Assembly: GCF_011947195.1 (NCBI RefSeq)
Contig: NZ_JAATVY010000034.1
Span: 1 to 56,289, forward strand
Reading direction: 5' to 3'
Source: Planosporangium thailandense
GTDB lineage: Bacteria; Actinomycetota; Actinomycetes; Mycobacteriales; Micromonosporaceae
Length of the DNA: 56,289 nt
A program made the position numbers and the translations under genes. Numbering within the stretch: the first letter of the stretch is position 1; the number at the start of each line of letters is the position of its first letter. Below the pieces are notes generated by a model, which was not told the origin of the DNA, did not search any database, and was given only the letters and a program-made list of their open reading frames with translations. This document shows, in pieces, positions 44,360 through 53,616 of the stretch.

Positions 44360-45787
44360 TCAGGGGCGGTCCGCACTGTCGAGCACCGCGCACAACCGCT
44401 CGAGCGCTCCTGCGAAGGCGTGCTCGGGCGGTGTGCCGTAACCGACGACGAGCGCCGGACCCGTGCCGCTGCCGAACAACGCCATCCCGGACAGCGCCAG
44501 CCCCTGTCGTTCCGCGCGGGCGACCAGCTCGGCCTCGCCCGGCCCGTCCGCGGGCAGTTCCAGGACCGCGTGCAGCCCGGCGGCGATCCCGGACACCCGC
44601 ACGCGCGGGGCACGCTGGGCCACCGCCGTGACCAGCCGGTCCCGGCGCCGCCGGTAGCGGGCGCGCATCCGCCGCACATGCCGGTCGTACGCACCCGAGA
44701 CGATCAGCTCGGCGAGGGTCAACTGGTCGAGGACGGGTGAATGGCGATCGGCGAGCTGCTTCTCGCGTACGACCGGTTCCAGCAGGCGGGGTGGCAGCAC
44801 CAGCCAGCCCAGCCGCAGTCCCGGCGCCAGGCTCTTGCTCGCAGTGCCCGCATAGACCACGTGGTTTGGAGCGAGGCCCTGTACCGCGCCCACCGGCTGC
44901 CGGTCGTAGCGGAACTCGCCGTCGTAGTCGTCCTCCACGATCACCGCGCCGTGCTCGCGGGCCCACATCACGGCGGCCGTGCGCCGCGCGGGCGGCATTG
45001 CCGTACCGGTCGGGAACTGGTGCGATGGCGTCAGCAGCAGCGCGTCCTCACCCGCCAGCCGGTCGACGCGGGCGCCGCCAGCGTCGAGCGGCAGTCGTAC
45101 GGTCTCCAGCCCGGCGTTGCGCAGGATCGTCCGGGTGTTGGGGAAACCGAGTGCTTCCACCGCGATCCGCCGCCCCCCGATCCCGTACAGTGCCCGCCCC
45201 AGCAGCCCGATGGCCTGGACGAATCCCGAGCACACCACGATCAGCCCCGGTTCGGTGCGCACCCCGCGCACCCGCGCCAGGTACTCGGCCAGCGCCTCGC
45301 GCAGCTCCGGCCGCCCGCGAGGATCGGTGTAGCCGAGGGCGTCGCGGGGCGCGACTGCCAGCGCCCGGCGGCTCGCGGCAAGCCAGGCGTCGATCGGGAA
45401 CGACGACAGATCCGGCGAGCCGGGCCGCAGGTCGTACGGGTAGCTCTGGCCGTAATCCGACTCCACGAGCCCCGTCGGTGCACTGACCACGGGAGCGGCC
45501 AAGGGGGGCGTCGGCTCGGCGAACGTCCCCCGCGCCACCCGGGTCCCCGACCCCTGACGCGCCGTCAACCAGCCTTCGGCGACCAGTTGCCCGTACGCGT
45601 CGGCGACCGTGTTCCGCGCGACCCCCAGATCCTGCGCGAGCACCCGCGACGACGGCAGCCGGGTGCCCGGTGCCAGCCGCCCGTCCCGTACCGCCTGGCG
45701 CAGCGCCTGTTCGAGACCGGCCCGTACGCCTCCACCCGAACCGAGGTCAAGGTGCAGATCTAGTCCGTGATTGGCCCACTGAGTCAC
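44360..45787 (-). CDS. MocR-type regulator (GntR helix-turn-helix fused to aminotransferase)
   Basis: 475 residues from GTG 45787. Residues 20-80 are a GntR winged helix (LAPGTRLPSSRVLAQDLGVA, RNTVADAYGQLVAEGWL). Residues 115-470 are a fold-type I aminotransferase with the PLP lysine in TASKSLAPGLRLG and the aspartate in IVEDDYDGEFRYDRQ. Members such as PdxR and GabR sense PLP or an amine. It is divergent from the oxidoreductase at 45.9 kb with 150 bases between starts, so that gene is its probable target. Confidence 0.9.
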   Translation of the reverse strand: MTQWANHGLDLHLDLGSGGGVRAGLEQALRQAVRDGRLAPGTRLPSSRVLAQDLGVARNTVADAYGQLVAEGWLTARQGSGTRVARGTFAEPTPPLAAPVVSAPTGLVESDYGQSYPYDLRPGSPDLSSFPIDAWLAASRRALAVAPRDALGYTDPRGRPELREALAEYLARVRGVRTEPGLIVVCSGFVQAIGLLGRALYGIGGRRIAVEALGFPNTRTILRNAGLETVRLPLDAGGARVDRLAGEDALLLTPSHQFPTGTAMPPARRTAAVMWAREHGAVIVEDDYDGEFRYDRQPVGAVQGLAPNHVVYAGTASKSLAPGLRLGWLVLPPRLLEPVVREKQLADRHSPVLDQLTLAELIVSGAYDRHVRRMRARYRRRRDRLVTAVAQRAPRVRVSGIAAGLHAVLELPADGPGEAELVARAERQGLALSGMALFGSGTGPALVVGYGTPPEHAFAGALERLCAVLDSADRP

Positions 45788-45938
45788 TCTTCAAGTGGAC
45801 CACATGTCCGGGCCACTGCCTGCATAGGCTCGACAGTGTGAAAGCTGAGACCACGAACGACGCCCTGTCGGCGTGCTCCCGGCGTCAGGGATTCCGGCCT
45901 GCACCTGCCGGTCGGCCGGACCGAGCGAAAGGGTAATC

Positions 45939-46850
45939 GTGAAAGCGTGCGGAGTGTCCGGGGCGGGTGGGGACGTCGTCCTGCTGGAGCTGCCCGACCC
46001 ACCGTCTCCCGGTCCCGGTCAGATCCTGGTGGCGGTCGAGGCGGCCGGGGTCGGACCGTGGGATCGGCTGCTCAACGGCGCCGGCTGGGACGTGGGGCTG
46101 CGCCCCCCGGCGGCGCTCGGTGTGGAGGGCGCGGGCCGGGTGCTGGCGGTCGGTGCCGATGTCGATGAGTTCGCTGTCGGCGACCGGGTCCTCGCGCACG
46201 AGGCCCCGCTGCCCGGTGGGAGCGGCTTCTGGGCCGAACGTGTCCTGCTCACCGCGGCGCATGCGGCGGCTTGCCCGCCCGGGCTGGATCCTGTGGACGC
46301 GGCGGCACTGCCGGTCAACGGCCTCACCGCGTGGCAGGCCCTGGAGATGCTGGGACTTGGTCCAGGGCAGCGGCTCCTGGTCACCAACGGAGGCGGGGCG
46401 ACCGGTTCCCTGGCCGTTCAACTCGCCGCGGCCGTGGGCGTCGAGGTGACCGCGACCGCGTCCGCTTCTGCCGCCGACCGCGTACGCGGCCTGGGAGCGG
46501 TGGAGGTCGTCGACTACCACGACCCGAACTGGCCGAATCAGGTACGCGGAGGGTTCGACGGTGCGCTGATCGCCGCCGTCGGGACGGCGGTGGCGGCCCT
46601 GCCCCTGGTGCGCGACGGCGGCCAGCTGTGCTCGCTGACCTCGGACGCGCCTCCGGAGGAGCGGGGCATCACCAGCACGGACCTGTACGTGCGGCCCGAT
46701 GCCGCGCAGCTGGCCCGGCTGGCGGAACAGCTCGGCGAAGGGACGCTGCGGCTGGCGCCGGAACCGCTGCCACTGCGCGAGGGGCCGGCCGCTTTCACCC
46801 GCGTGTCCGCCGGACGGGCCGGCGGCAGGAAGATCGTGCTCATCCCCTGA
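45939..46850 (+). CDS. Zinc-free medium-chain dehydrogenase (quinone oxidoreductase family)
   Basis: 303 residues from GTG 45939 with AAAGGG upstream. VVLLELPDPPSPGPGQILVA, ALGVEGAGRVLAVGADVDEF and a cofactor loop LLVTNGGGATGSLAVQLAAA (G-G-A-T-G in place of the commoner G-G-V-G) define the family. It is more distant from the two paralogues at 39.7 and 41.6 kb. It is divergent from the MocR regulator and ends before a very strong hairpin, so it forms a one-gene transcript. Confidence 0.87.
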   Translation: MKACGVSGAGGDVVLLELPDPPSPGPGQILVAVEAAGVGPWDRLLNGAGWDVGLRPPAALGVEGAGRVLAVGADVDEFAVGDRVLAHEAPLPGGSGFWAERVLLTAAHAAACPPGLDPVDAAALPVNGLTAWQALEMLGLGPGQRLLVTNGGGATGSLAVQLAAAVGVEVTATASASAADRVRGLGAVEVVDYHDPNWPNQVRGGFDGALIAAVGTAVAALPLVRDGGQLCSLTSDAPPEERGITSTDLYVRPDAAQLARLAEQLGEGTLRLAPEPLPLREGPAAFTRVSAGRAGGRKIVLIP

Positions 46851-46901
46851 GCGCGTCCGCGACCGGGCACCGTCCGATCCTGATGCTGGATCACGGGGCA
46901 C

Positions 46902-46955
46902 GCCGGACACGGACACGGGCACGGCCACGCGCCCGTGCCCGTGTCCGTGTCCGGC
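46902..46955. terminator. 23-bp perfect hairpin
   Basis: Bases 46902-46924 pair exactly with 46933-46955 around the 8-base loop CCACGCGC; the stem is built from repeated ACGGAC/CGGGCACGG-like steps. It starts 52 bases after the oxidoreductase stop. No T-run follows, as is common for actinomycete terminators. The rest of 46851-47282 contains no gene I can support. Confidence 0.8.
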
Positions 46956-47282
46956 GAGACGCAACAGGTGATTGCGCTGATTCGCGGCGGCACCGCACGC
47001 AGAACCGCGCGGGAGGGTGTCGACCCGGTGGCGGGGCTTGATTTCCGGAACGCGTTCCCGAAACCGGCCACCTGGACGGATGTGATCGATCACCGACCGC
47101 GGTGCCAGCAGATGAGGGTCATCCAACACGATCGAGAAGCCCGCCCAACGGCGCAGAGAGGCGGCAAGGCCTTCAGCGGATCCTGTCATCCGCTCGTCAT
47201 ACCGCGCATTCGAAACAGGCTGCGTCGTCACAGCTCAGGAGGCCGAGGGCACGCAGACACGGCATGGAAAGGCTGGCAAGCA

Positions 47283-47744
47283 ATGGGAATCATCACTCAG
47301 GACATGCGGGAGATCGTCGCCAGTGCCAAGCTGGCGTTCGTTGCGACGGTCTGCGAGGACGGTTCCCCGAACCTCTCTCCGAAAGGGTCCTTGCTCGTCT
47401 ACGACGACGATCACCTGGTGTTCATGAACATGGCCTCACCCACGACGGTGGCGAACCTGCGGCGCGTCCCCCGGCTTGAGGTGAATGTGGTCGATCTCGT
47501 CCGCAGGCGCGGCTACCGCTTCAAGGGAACCGCCGCGATCCGCGGCGCTGGCGACCCCGTGTACGAGTGGTCCCGCCGGTGGGTGCTGGATACCCACGGC
47601 CCCGACATTCCATGTCACGAGGCGGTGCTGATCCGGGTGGACCGGGCACTGCCGGTGGATTCTCCTGCCTACACGTTCGGGCACGCGAATGAGGAAGACC
47701 TGAAGCGGGCGTGGGCCGCCACCTACGGTTTGACAAACGCGTAG
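47283..47744 (+). CDS. Pyridoxamine-5'-phosphate-oxidase-like flavin-binding protein
   Basis: 153 residues from ATG 47283 with GAAAGG upstream. KLAFVATVCEDGSPNLSPKG and HLVFMNMASPTTVANLRRVP form the split-barrel FMN-binding fold; LEVNVVDLVRRRGYRFKGTA completes the core. Related small proteins bind FMN or F420 and reduce diverse compounds. The natural substrate is not readable. Its DNA end adjoins a transposase remnant. Confidence 0.82.
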   Translation: MGIITQDMREIVASAKLAFVATVCEDGSPNLSPKGSLLVYDDDHLVFMNMASPTTVANLRRVPRLEVNVVDLVRRRGYRFKGTAAIRGAGDPVYEWSRRWVLDTHGPDIPCHEAVLIRVDRALPVDSPAYTFGHANEEDLKRAWAATYGLTNA

Positions 47745-47908
47745 CGACAGCACCGGGCCGTCCCACGGCCTCCGCCGCACACGTCGACGCCACCGGCCCA
47801 GCCACCCGGAATCGTTGCACTTGCCGAAAACCACGTCCAGGAGCTATGACCTGCCGGTTCTCGGATACGGCTGAAGACTGCGAGCCGGGTCCGCCAGGAT
47901 GGTCGATC

Positions 47909-48300
47909 GTGCTGCTGCGACTGCCCAACCTGGCGCTCACGAACGCGTTCGCGCTCATCTGGCTGCTGCCGTTGCGCGATTCGGATAAGGACGTCGGGAT
48001 TCTGATGCTGCGTCACCAGCTCGCCCTCGTGCAGCGCCAGACCGACAAGCCCCGTCTCACCCCGCCCGACCGGGCATTCCTCGCCGCCCTGCTCCACCGA
48101 CTCCCCCGGCACGGCTGCGGCAACTGCACCTGATCGTCTCCCCCGACACCGTCCTGTGCTGGCATCGTCCTGCGCTGGCACCGTCCTGTGCTGGCATCGC
48201 GACCCGCTCCGCCGCCAGCACGCCAAGCTGTCCGCCCGAAACGGGCCGGTCGGCCGCCCACCGTTCGCGGCCGTCGCCGAGTGGCCGTCCGGGAAGCCGT
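47909..48300 (+). mobile_element. rve-type transposase, N-terminal remnant
   Basis: The plus strand reads LLRLPNLALTNAFALIWLLP, DKDVGILMLRHQLALVQRQT and LTPPDRAFLAALLHRLPR, the conserved N-terminus of integrase-core transposases. A frameshift near 48110 and a triplicated 16-bp unit disrupt the next segment (LRQLHLIVSPDTVLCWHR), which resumes as QHAKLSARNGPVGRPP before breaking off near 48300, beside the beta-helix gene end. Confidence 0.75.
48150..48197. repeat. Three tandem copies of a 16-bp unit
   Basis: CGTCCTGTGCTGGCAT (48150-48165), CGTCCTGCGCTGGCAC (48166-48181) and CGTCCTGTGCTGGCAT (48182-48197) lie head to tail in the transposase remnant at its conserved D-T-V-L-x-W-H codons. The two extra units add 32 bases and shift the frame. 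Confidence 0.9.
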
Positions 48301-48306
48301 GCGACA

Positions 48307-50133
48307 TCAGGATTGTTCGCCTGGGCATTTGTCGAGGCCGAGGTTGTGGTACCAGCAACCCCCGGAGGGCGCCGTGTCGAAGTGGGTGGCCGCGACGGCG
48401 TTGCCTTCCAGGTCGTTGTCGTGCACCCGTCCGGACTGGCAGGTGCCGGTTTGGGTGATCCGCAGGCCGTGGGTCTGGGTCTGGTGTGGCTGACTGTCAC
48501 AGATCAGATTGTCGTGGATGGTGGGACGGTGGGTGGCAGCGGCCAGCGTGATGCCGGCTCTGGCGGCTGGCGAGTCGGGCAGCCGGTAAGACGCGCCCGG
48601 CGGTGGGGTGCCTTCGGACCAGGCGGTCAGCGCGCCGGGGCGGCGCGGCGCAAAAGTGAGTTCGTTGGGCGTGTTTCCCATGACGATGGCCTGTTGCCCG
48701 CCGGCGGTGATCCACTTGCCGCGATGCCCATCCGGTGCCCACTCCGCGGCGGTGTCGATCAGGGTCCGTTCGGTATAGGAGACGGTTGCCCCACCGCCGG
48801 AACAGCCGGGCTCCATCCGCCGGCCGTTGTTGCGCACCCGGTTTCCCGCTACGACGGGGTCGGACAGCGCGGAATCGATGTAGATGCCGCAGACTGCGTT
48901 GTCCCAGAACTCGTTGCCGTCGATGATTATGTCAGCGGCAGGCTCCTGGTCGCCACCGGCGAGGTTGTGCTGCCAGTACCCGAAGCGGCCGTTGCGGCTG
49001 ATCCGGTTGCCGGAGACGGTGTAGGGGCCCGGGGTGTTCCCGATGCCGACCCCGTCCCAGATGTTCTCCTCGATGATGCAGCCGGTCAGGATGCCCCCGC
49101 GCCCAGCGACCGACGTGGTGCCCAGCGACGAGACGTCGTAGCCGGCCTGGTGGTTGCCGATGAGGGTGCAGCCGGCGACGACGAGCCCGTCAGTGCCCCA
49201 GTCGGAGATGCCGAACCGGTTGGCCTCTGAGTGGCAGCCGATGACACGGATGCCACGTGGCGGCGTCCAGTCCTGCTTCTGCAGCTCGAAGAAGATCCCG
49301 TTGGTGCCGTTGCGGTACGTGGTGCAGGCGGTGACCGTGCACCGCTCGACAGCTCCCCAGCCGCCGACACCGATACCGATGCCGGCGCCGCCCATCCACT
49401 CCCCGTTCTCCAGCCGCCCGCAGTGCACGATCAGCAGGTTGTCCACGAACGTGTCCTGGAGGAAGTCGCAGCCGAAGCCGGTGGCCGGGGTGTCGTGGAT
49501 GTACAGGTCGTGGAAGCGGCCCCGCAGCACGTACTGCAGCCCGAGCCCCTTGGCGAGCACATCGTAGGAGGGCACGATGACGCCGGAGCCGTCGATCTCG
49601 AAGTGCGCGAAGGTGCAGTCCGCAATGTGGTTTTCCCGGCCGGCGCCATGCTGCAGCGCTGTGAAGAAAGCCAGCGGCGTCGGGGACGTCTCATTTCCCG
49701 GGTTGGACAGGGCGAACCGGGTGGCGGCCGCGCCCGCCCCGATCAGCGAGACGCCGCTCCGCCACACTGTGCCCTCGTCCCGGATCGAGTACACCCCAGC
49801 CGGGCAGTAGATGGTTCGCGGCTGGCCGTCACGCGCGTAGGCCGCTCCCAGCTCGTCTACCAGCGCCTGCAGGGCGGGCTGGTCGTTGGTGATCCCATCA
49901 CCGGTAAGCCCATGGCCGCGGGCGTTGTAGACGAATGGGTCCGCCGCCGCGGCGCCGGCGACCACCGTCGCCTTGGCGTCCTGTCCCCGGTTGCTGCCAT
50001 AGGGTTCGGCAGCACCGGCAGCTGGTGCCTGGCGCGCGTCGACTGCGCGTGGGTTCGTAGTAGTGCGATCAGGTTCAGTCCCGGCCCGGGCATCCGGACG
50101 CATGTCTTCAGGCGGACACATGTGCTCTCCCAT
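48307..50133 (-). CDS. Right-handed parallel beta-helix repeat protein
   Basis: 608 residues from ATG 50133; ATG 50121 is the alternative with a better spaced GGGAGAG. After a disordered 80-residue start comes GHGLTGDGITNDQPALQALV, the opening of the pectate-lyase-3/polygalacturonase type, then many short coils of the form x-V-x-G-N-x-I-x-x-N (for example YTVSGNRISRNGRFGYWQHN, IIIDGNEFWDNAVCGIYID). Such solenoids bind or cleave polysaccharides. No signal peptide is visible, unusual for a carbohydrate-acting beta-helix. It stands alone on its strand. Confidence 0.82.
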   Translation of the reverse strand: MGEHMCPPEDMRPDARAGTEPDRTTTNPRAVDARQAPAAGAAEPYGSNRGQDAKATVVAGAAAADPFVYNARGHGLTGDGITNDQPALQALVDELGAAYARDGQPRTIYCPAGVYSIRDEGTVWRSGVSLIGAGAAATRFALSNPGNETSPTPLAFFTALQHGAGRENHIADCTFAHFEIDGSGVIVPSYDVLAKGLGLQYVLRGRFHDLYIHDTPATGFGCDFLQDTFVDNLLIVHCGRLENGEWMGGAGIGIGVGGWGAVERCTVTACTTYRNGTNGIFFELQKQDWTPPRGIRVIGCHSEANRFGISDWGTDGLVVAGCTLIGNHQAGYDVSSLGTTSVAGRGGILTGCIIEENIWDGVGIGNTPGPYTVSGNRISRNGRFGYWQHNLAGGDQEPAADIIIDGNEFWDNAVCGIYIDSALSDPVVAGNRVRNNGRRMEPGCSGGGATVSYTERTLIDTAAEWAPDGHRGKWITAGGQQAIVMGNTPNELTFAPRRPGALTAWSEGTPPPGASYRLPDSPAARAGITLAAATHRPTIHDNLICDSQPHQTQTHGLRITQTGTCQSGRVHDNDLEGNAVAATHFDTAPSGGCWYHNLGLDKCPGEQS

Positions 50134-50233
50134 CTGCGAAGCCGACTGGCGCTGGCGGCAGTCACGCCTGCTGAGGACAATGATCTTTGACGTAGGCGCG
50201 TGTCTACCGGGCGCTTCCGGCCCTGCATCCACC

Positions 50234-50736
50234 GCGAGGAGGTCGTGGGCTCCCGGATAGCACGTTCCGTCAGTCGAAACATTGGTGGGCGACTGCCATC
50301 GAAGCGCCGACCGACGGTGGACCAGTCGGCCTTTTGTATCTGGCTTCCCGTTGGGTAAGAGGGAAAACTGCTCTGACGCACGCGGTGGACCAGCTCGCCG
50401 GTTCCCGTATCCGGATTGCGTCAGAAGGACTGAGTGTGTGGCGTCGGTCGCGGCCGTTGGAGCGACCGCTCCGGCCGGGAGCGATCACCGTTAGCCCAGC
50501 GACGGTACTGCCGAAACAAGACTGACGACCATCCGGCCTGGCTGGCCGGGCTGGACGTGTGGTCGCGCTGGAACTGATTCAGCCGGCCTGGAGCGGGGCT
50601 AGCGCCGGCAACAGGTACGCCACGGTCGAAGCCGGTACCAAGGCGGGGCCCTCCACCGGTGCGCCATCGGTGTACGACCCGCAGCGCCGGGTAACGAACT
50701 CGGGTAGTGCCCAGACGGCTGGAGTGATCAGAGATC
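50234..50736. other. 500-base intergenic region upstream of zwf
   Basis: No gene is supported. Short open frames on both strands lack family signatures and start signals. The promoter for the glucose-6-phosphate dehydrogenase gene should lie in the last 200 bases; I could not pick a convincing -35/-10 pair. Confidence 0.4.
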
Positions 50737-52236
50737 ATGAGCGTACGGCCGGAAGCACGCAGCTCGGGGACCGGGACAGCCGCCACGCTGCAGCGCCCGG
50801 AGCGGCGCGAGAGCACAGTACCTGCCGAGGACCACGTGATCGTGCTGTTCGGCGCGACCGGGGATCTCGCCAAACGGATGTTGCTCCCCGGGCTGTTCCA
50901 TCTGGCAAGAGCGGGCCTGCTGCCGGCCAGGAACCGGATCGTCGGCGCGTCCCTGTCCGTGCTGACCGACGACGAGTTCCGCCGGCACGCAAAGGAAGCC
51001 GTGGCCGAGTTCGGGCTGGCGGAGCCGACCGGCGAGGCATGGCAGGAGTTCGCCAACTCGCTGTCCTACAGCCCCGTCACGCCGACAGACCCGCGACCAC
51101 TGGTCGACGCGGTGGCCGCGGCCGAGAAGACGCTCGGCGGTCGTCCACGGCGGCTGTACCACCTGGCTGTACCGCCAGCGGCCTTCACGCCCACGATCGA
51201 CATGCTCGCCGATACCGGTCTGGCCAGAGACGCCCACATCATCGTCGAAAAGCCGTTCGGCACGGATCTCACATCGGCCCGCGCGCTCAACGAGACCATC
51301 CATGCCGCCTTCGACGAGTCCCAGGTGTTCCGGATCGACCATTTCCTCGGCAAGGAGTCGGTCGACAACATCCTCGCCCTCCGGTTCGCGAACGGACTGT
51401 TCGAGCCGATCTGGAACCGGGACCACATCAGCCACGTACAGATCGACGTTCCGGAGACGATCGGGATCGAGGGCCGCGCCGCGTTCTTCGAACCGACCGG
51501 CACGTTCCGGGACATGATCGTCACGCATCTGTTCCAGGTGCTGGGTTTCGTGGCCATGGAGCCGCCCACCTCCCTGGCGGCGAAACACTTGCGGGACGAG
51601 AAGACCAAGGTCTTCGAGGCGATCCCGTCGCTGGACCCCACCCGCGTGGTTCGCGGCCAGTACCACGGGTACCGCGACGAGCCCGGCGTCGATCCTCAGT
51701 CGCAGACCGAGACGTTCATCGCCGCGCGCGTCGAGGTGGACAACTGGCGCTGGTCGGGGGTGCCGTTCTACCTGCGCTCCGGCAAATCGCTAGGGCAGAA
51801 GCGACGGGTGGTCACGCTCGGGTTCAAAGAGCCGTCCCTGCGGATGTTCGCGTTGGATCCGGATAACCCGACCGTGCAGCCCAGCAACAAGCTGGTGATC
51901 GACTTCGACGATCCGGGCTGGATCAGGGCTCACTTCCTGGCCAAGGAGCCCGGTGCCGCCATGCGTCTCGGCGAGGCGACGATGACGTTCCGGTACGCCG
52001 ACTCGTTCTGCGTCCAGCACCAGCTGGCAGGCTACGAACGGCTCATCCTCGACGCGATGTTGGGCGACCAGTCGCTGTTCACCCGCGCCGACGGTATCGA
52101 GCGGCTCTGGGAGGTCTCCACCCCGCTGCTGGAGGATCCGCCGCCGGTGGAGCAGTACACCCCCGGGTCGTGGGGTCCGGACTCCGTCGACCGACTCATC
52201 TCACCACACCATTGGTACCTGCCAGAAAGCCCATGA
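50737..52236 (+). CDS. zwf: Glucose-6-phosphate dehydrogenase
   Basis: 499 residues from ATG 50737. The cofactor motif GATGDLAKR is at 39-47, EKPFGTDLTSARALN at 171-185, and the active-site RIDHFLGKE at 199-207 with the phosphate-binding lysine and catalytic histidine. It oxidises glucose 6-phosphate to 6-phosphogluconolactone, opening the pentose phosphate pathway and making NADPH. The N-terminal 30 residues are an extra flexible part. A HAD gene begins with an ATGA overlap. No transaldolase, opcA or 6-phosphogluconolactonase gene is near, so this is probably a secondary copy. Confidence 0.95.
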   Translation: MSVRPEARSSGTGTAATLQRPERRESTVPAEDHVIVLFGATGDLAKRMLLPGLFHLARAGLLPARNRIVGASLSVLTDDEFRRHAKEAVAEFGLAEPTGEAWQEFANSLSYSPVTPTDPRPLVDAVAAAEKTLGGRPRRLYHLAVPPAAFTPTIDMLADTGLARDAHIIVEKPFGTDLTSARALNETIHAAFDESQVFRIDHFLGKESVDNILALRFANGLFEPIWNRDHISHVQIDVPETIGIEGRAAFFEPTGTFRDMIVTHLFQVLGFVAMEPPTSLAAKHLRDEKTKVFEAIPSLDPTRVVRGQYHGYRDEPGVDPQSQTETFIAARVEVDNWRWSGVPFYLRSGKSLGQKRRVVTLGFKEPSLRMFALDPDNPTVQPSNKLVIDFDDPGWIRAHFLAKEPGAAMRLGEATMTFRYADSFCVQHQLAGYERLILDAMLGDQSLFTRADGIERLWEVSTPLLEDPPPVEQYTPGSWGPDSVDRLISPHHWYLPESP

Positions 52237-52690
52237 CACCGCCCATCCGCCTGATGGTCGCCGACGTCGACGGGACACTGGTGACCCACGACAAGGTCCT
52301 CACCGACCGCGCCGTCGGGGCGGTACGCGCGTTGCACGCCGCCGACATCCTGTTCGCCATCACCAGCGGCCGGCCGCCGCGCGGCATGTCCATGCTGATC
52401 GAGCCGCTGCAACTCGGTACCCCGATCGCCGCGTTCAAACGGCGGCCCTTCGTCAACCCCGGCCTGTCCGTGATCGAGCAGCACACCATCCCGAGCCCGG
52501 TGGTCACCCCGGCGATCGCGCTGCTGGAGTCGTCGGACTGGACGTCTGGCTGTACCGCGGCGCCGGCTGGTTCGTCCGCGACCCGAACGGGCCGCACGTG
52601 GACCGCGAAGCGTGGACCGTACAGTTCCCACCGACGCTGGTGAAGGACTACGGCGATCTCACCTGGCCGGCCCCCTGCGGGCCGAGGTGA
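52233..52690 (+). pseudogene. Broken HAD-family (Cof-type) phosphatase
   Basis: From ATG 52233 the product begins RLMVADVDGTLVTHDKVLTD, with the HAD nucleophile motif D-V-D-G-T, then AITSGRPPRGMSMLI. Near 52535 the proper sequence leaves the frame; one frame over it continues GLDVWLYRGAGWFVRDPNGP and HVDREAWTVQFPPTL and stops at 52690. The lysine and C-terminal aspartate motifs are absent, because the gene is cut near 52670 where a flavoprotein-reductase fragment begins. The start overlaps the zwf stop by four bases. Confidence 0.8.
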
Positions 52691-53106
52691 CCACCCCGGA
52701 CGACGGCACCCGGACGCTACGTGCCCGGCACGCCGTTGTCGTCGCCACCGGCAGCGACCCCGCGATCCCCGGCGTGCCCGGACTGCGGGAGGCGCGCCCG
52801 TGGAGCAACCGGGAGGCCACCAGCGTCCAGCAGGTGCCCAAGCGGCTGGTCGTGATCGGCGCCGGGCCGGTGGCCTGCGAGATGTCCCAGGCACTGCACT
52901 CCCTCGGCGCTGCAGCGACGACGATGCTCGTGCGCCGCGACCGCCTGCTCAACCGGGTCGAGCCGTTCGCCGGCGAGATGGTAGCGGCGTCGTTCCAGCA
53001 GTCCGGCATCGACGTGCGCTTCGGTCGCCAGGCCGCGCGGGTCGAACGGGCGGTGCCCGGCGGCCGTGCGGCGTTTGTCGTGCGTTCGGATCGGGTAGCG
53101 CGGGCC
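52655..53106 (+). pseudogene. Fragment of a pyridine-nucleotide-disulfide oxidoreductase
   Basis: In the frame that also encodes the following membrane protein: ARHAVVVATGSDPAIPGVPG, then the second Rossmann motif VVIGAGPVACEMSQALHSLG and FAGEMVAASFQQSGIDVRFG. These are the middle FAD/NAD segments of mercuric-reductase/dihydrolipoamide-dehydrogenase-type proteins. The N-terminal FAD loop with the redox cysteines and the C-terminal dimerisation domain are missing. The left edge adjoins the HAD fragment and the right edge passes in frame into DUF421. Confidence 0.8.
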
Positions 53107-53616
53107 GTGTCAATTGTGTTCGGATCCCCGCACGACCTGTGGTGGGTCGTGGTCAAGACCCTGCTGCTTTACGCCACCGCCGTGATCTGCTTCCGCGTCG
53201 GTGAACGGCGTACCCTGGCCGAGATGTCGGCGTTCGACTTCATCGCGGCCGTAGCCGCCGGAGCCATCGTCGGTCGGGTGCCTAATGCGCATGATGCTGG
53301 CTACCTGGCCGGCGCGGCGACCCTGCTGACGGTCCTCCTCGCCCACCGGCTCACCGCCCGGCTGCGCTTCCGGCCGCTGTTCGCCCGACTGATCGACCAC
53401 CCGCCGCGACTGCTGGTCGCCGAGGGCAAGGTCCTCGACGGCGAGCTTCGCCGCAGCGGCCTGACCCGCCAGGACCTGTACGGCCTGCTGAGACAGCACG
53501 GCGTTGACGAGCTCTCCTCGGTGCGATTCGTGGTGTTCGAACAACGGGGCCAGGTATCGGTCGTGCGGCGCGGCGCCGTCACCACCGATACCGAGCTCCT
53601 GCGCGACCTTTTGTGA
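53107..53616 (+). CDS. DUF421 (YetF-like) membrane protein
   Basis: 169 residues if translation begins at GTG 53107; the frame is open further left through the reductase fragment. WWVVVKTLLLYATAVICFRV and FDFIAAVAAGAIVGRVPNAH, then TLLTVLLAHRLTAR, are the three membrane helices typical of DUF421. The cytosolic end DHPPRLLVAEGKVLDGELRR and VRFVVFEQRGQVSVVRRG form the small alpha/beta domain. The role of the family is unclear, though spore and membrane-stress links are known in Bacillus. It is probably intact at its 3' end. Confidence 0.82.
   Translation: MSIVFGSPHDLWWVVVKTLLLYATAVICFRVGERRTLAEMSAFDFIAAVAAGAIVGRVPNAHDAGYLAGAATLLTVLLAHRLTARLRFRPLFARLIDHPPRLLVAEGKVLDGELRRSGLTRQDLYGLLRQHGVDELSSVRFVVFEQRGQVSVVRRGAVTTDTELLRDLL

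Noticed and set aside
44741-45763. Plus-strand frame of 340 codons opposite the MocR gene
   Set aside because: The MocR protein has GntR and aminotransferase motifs throughout; the antisense frame has none.
48313-49230. Plus-strand frame opposite the beta-helix gene
   Set aside because: It is valine/glycine-rich mirror sequence of the beta-helix repeats, without any signature or start signal.
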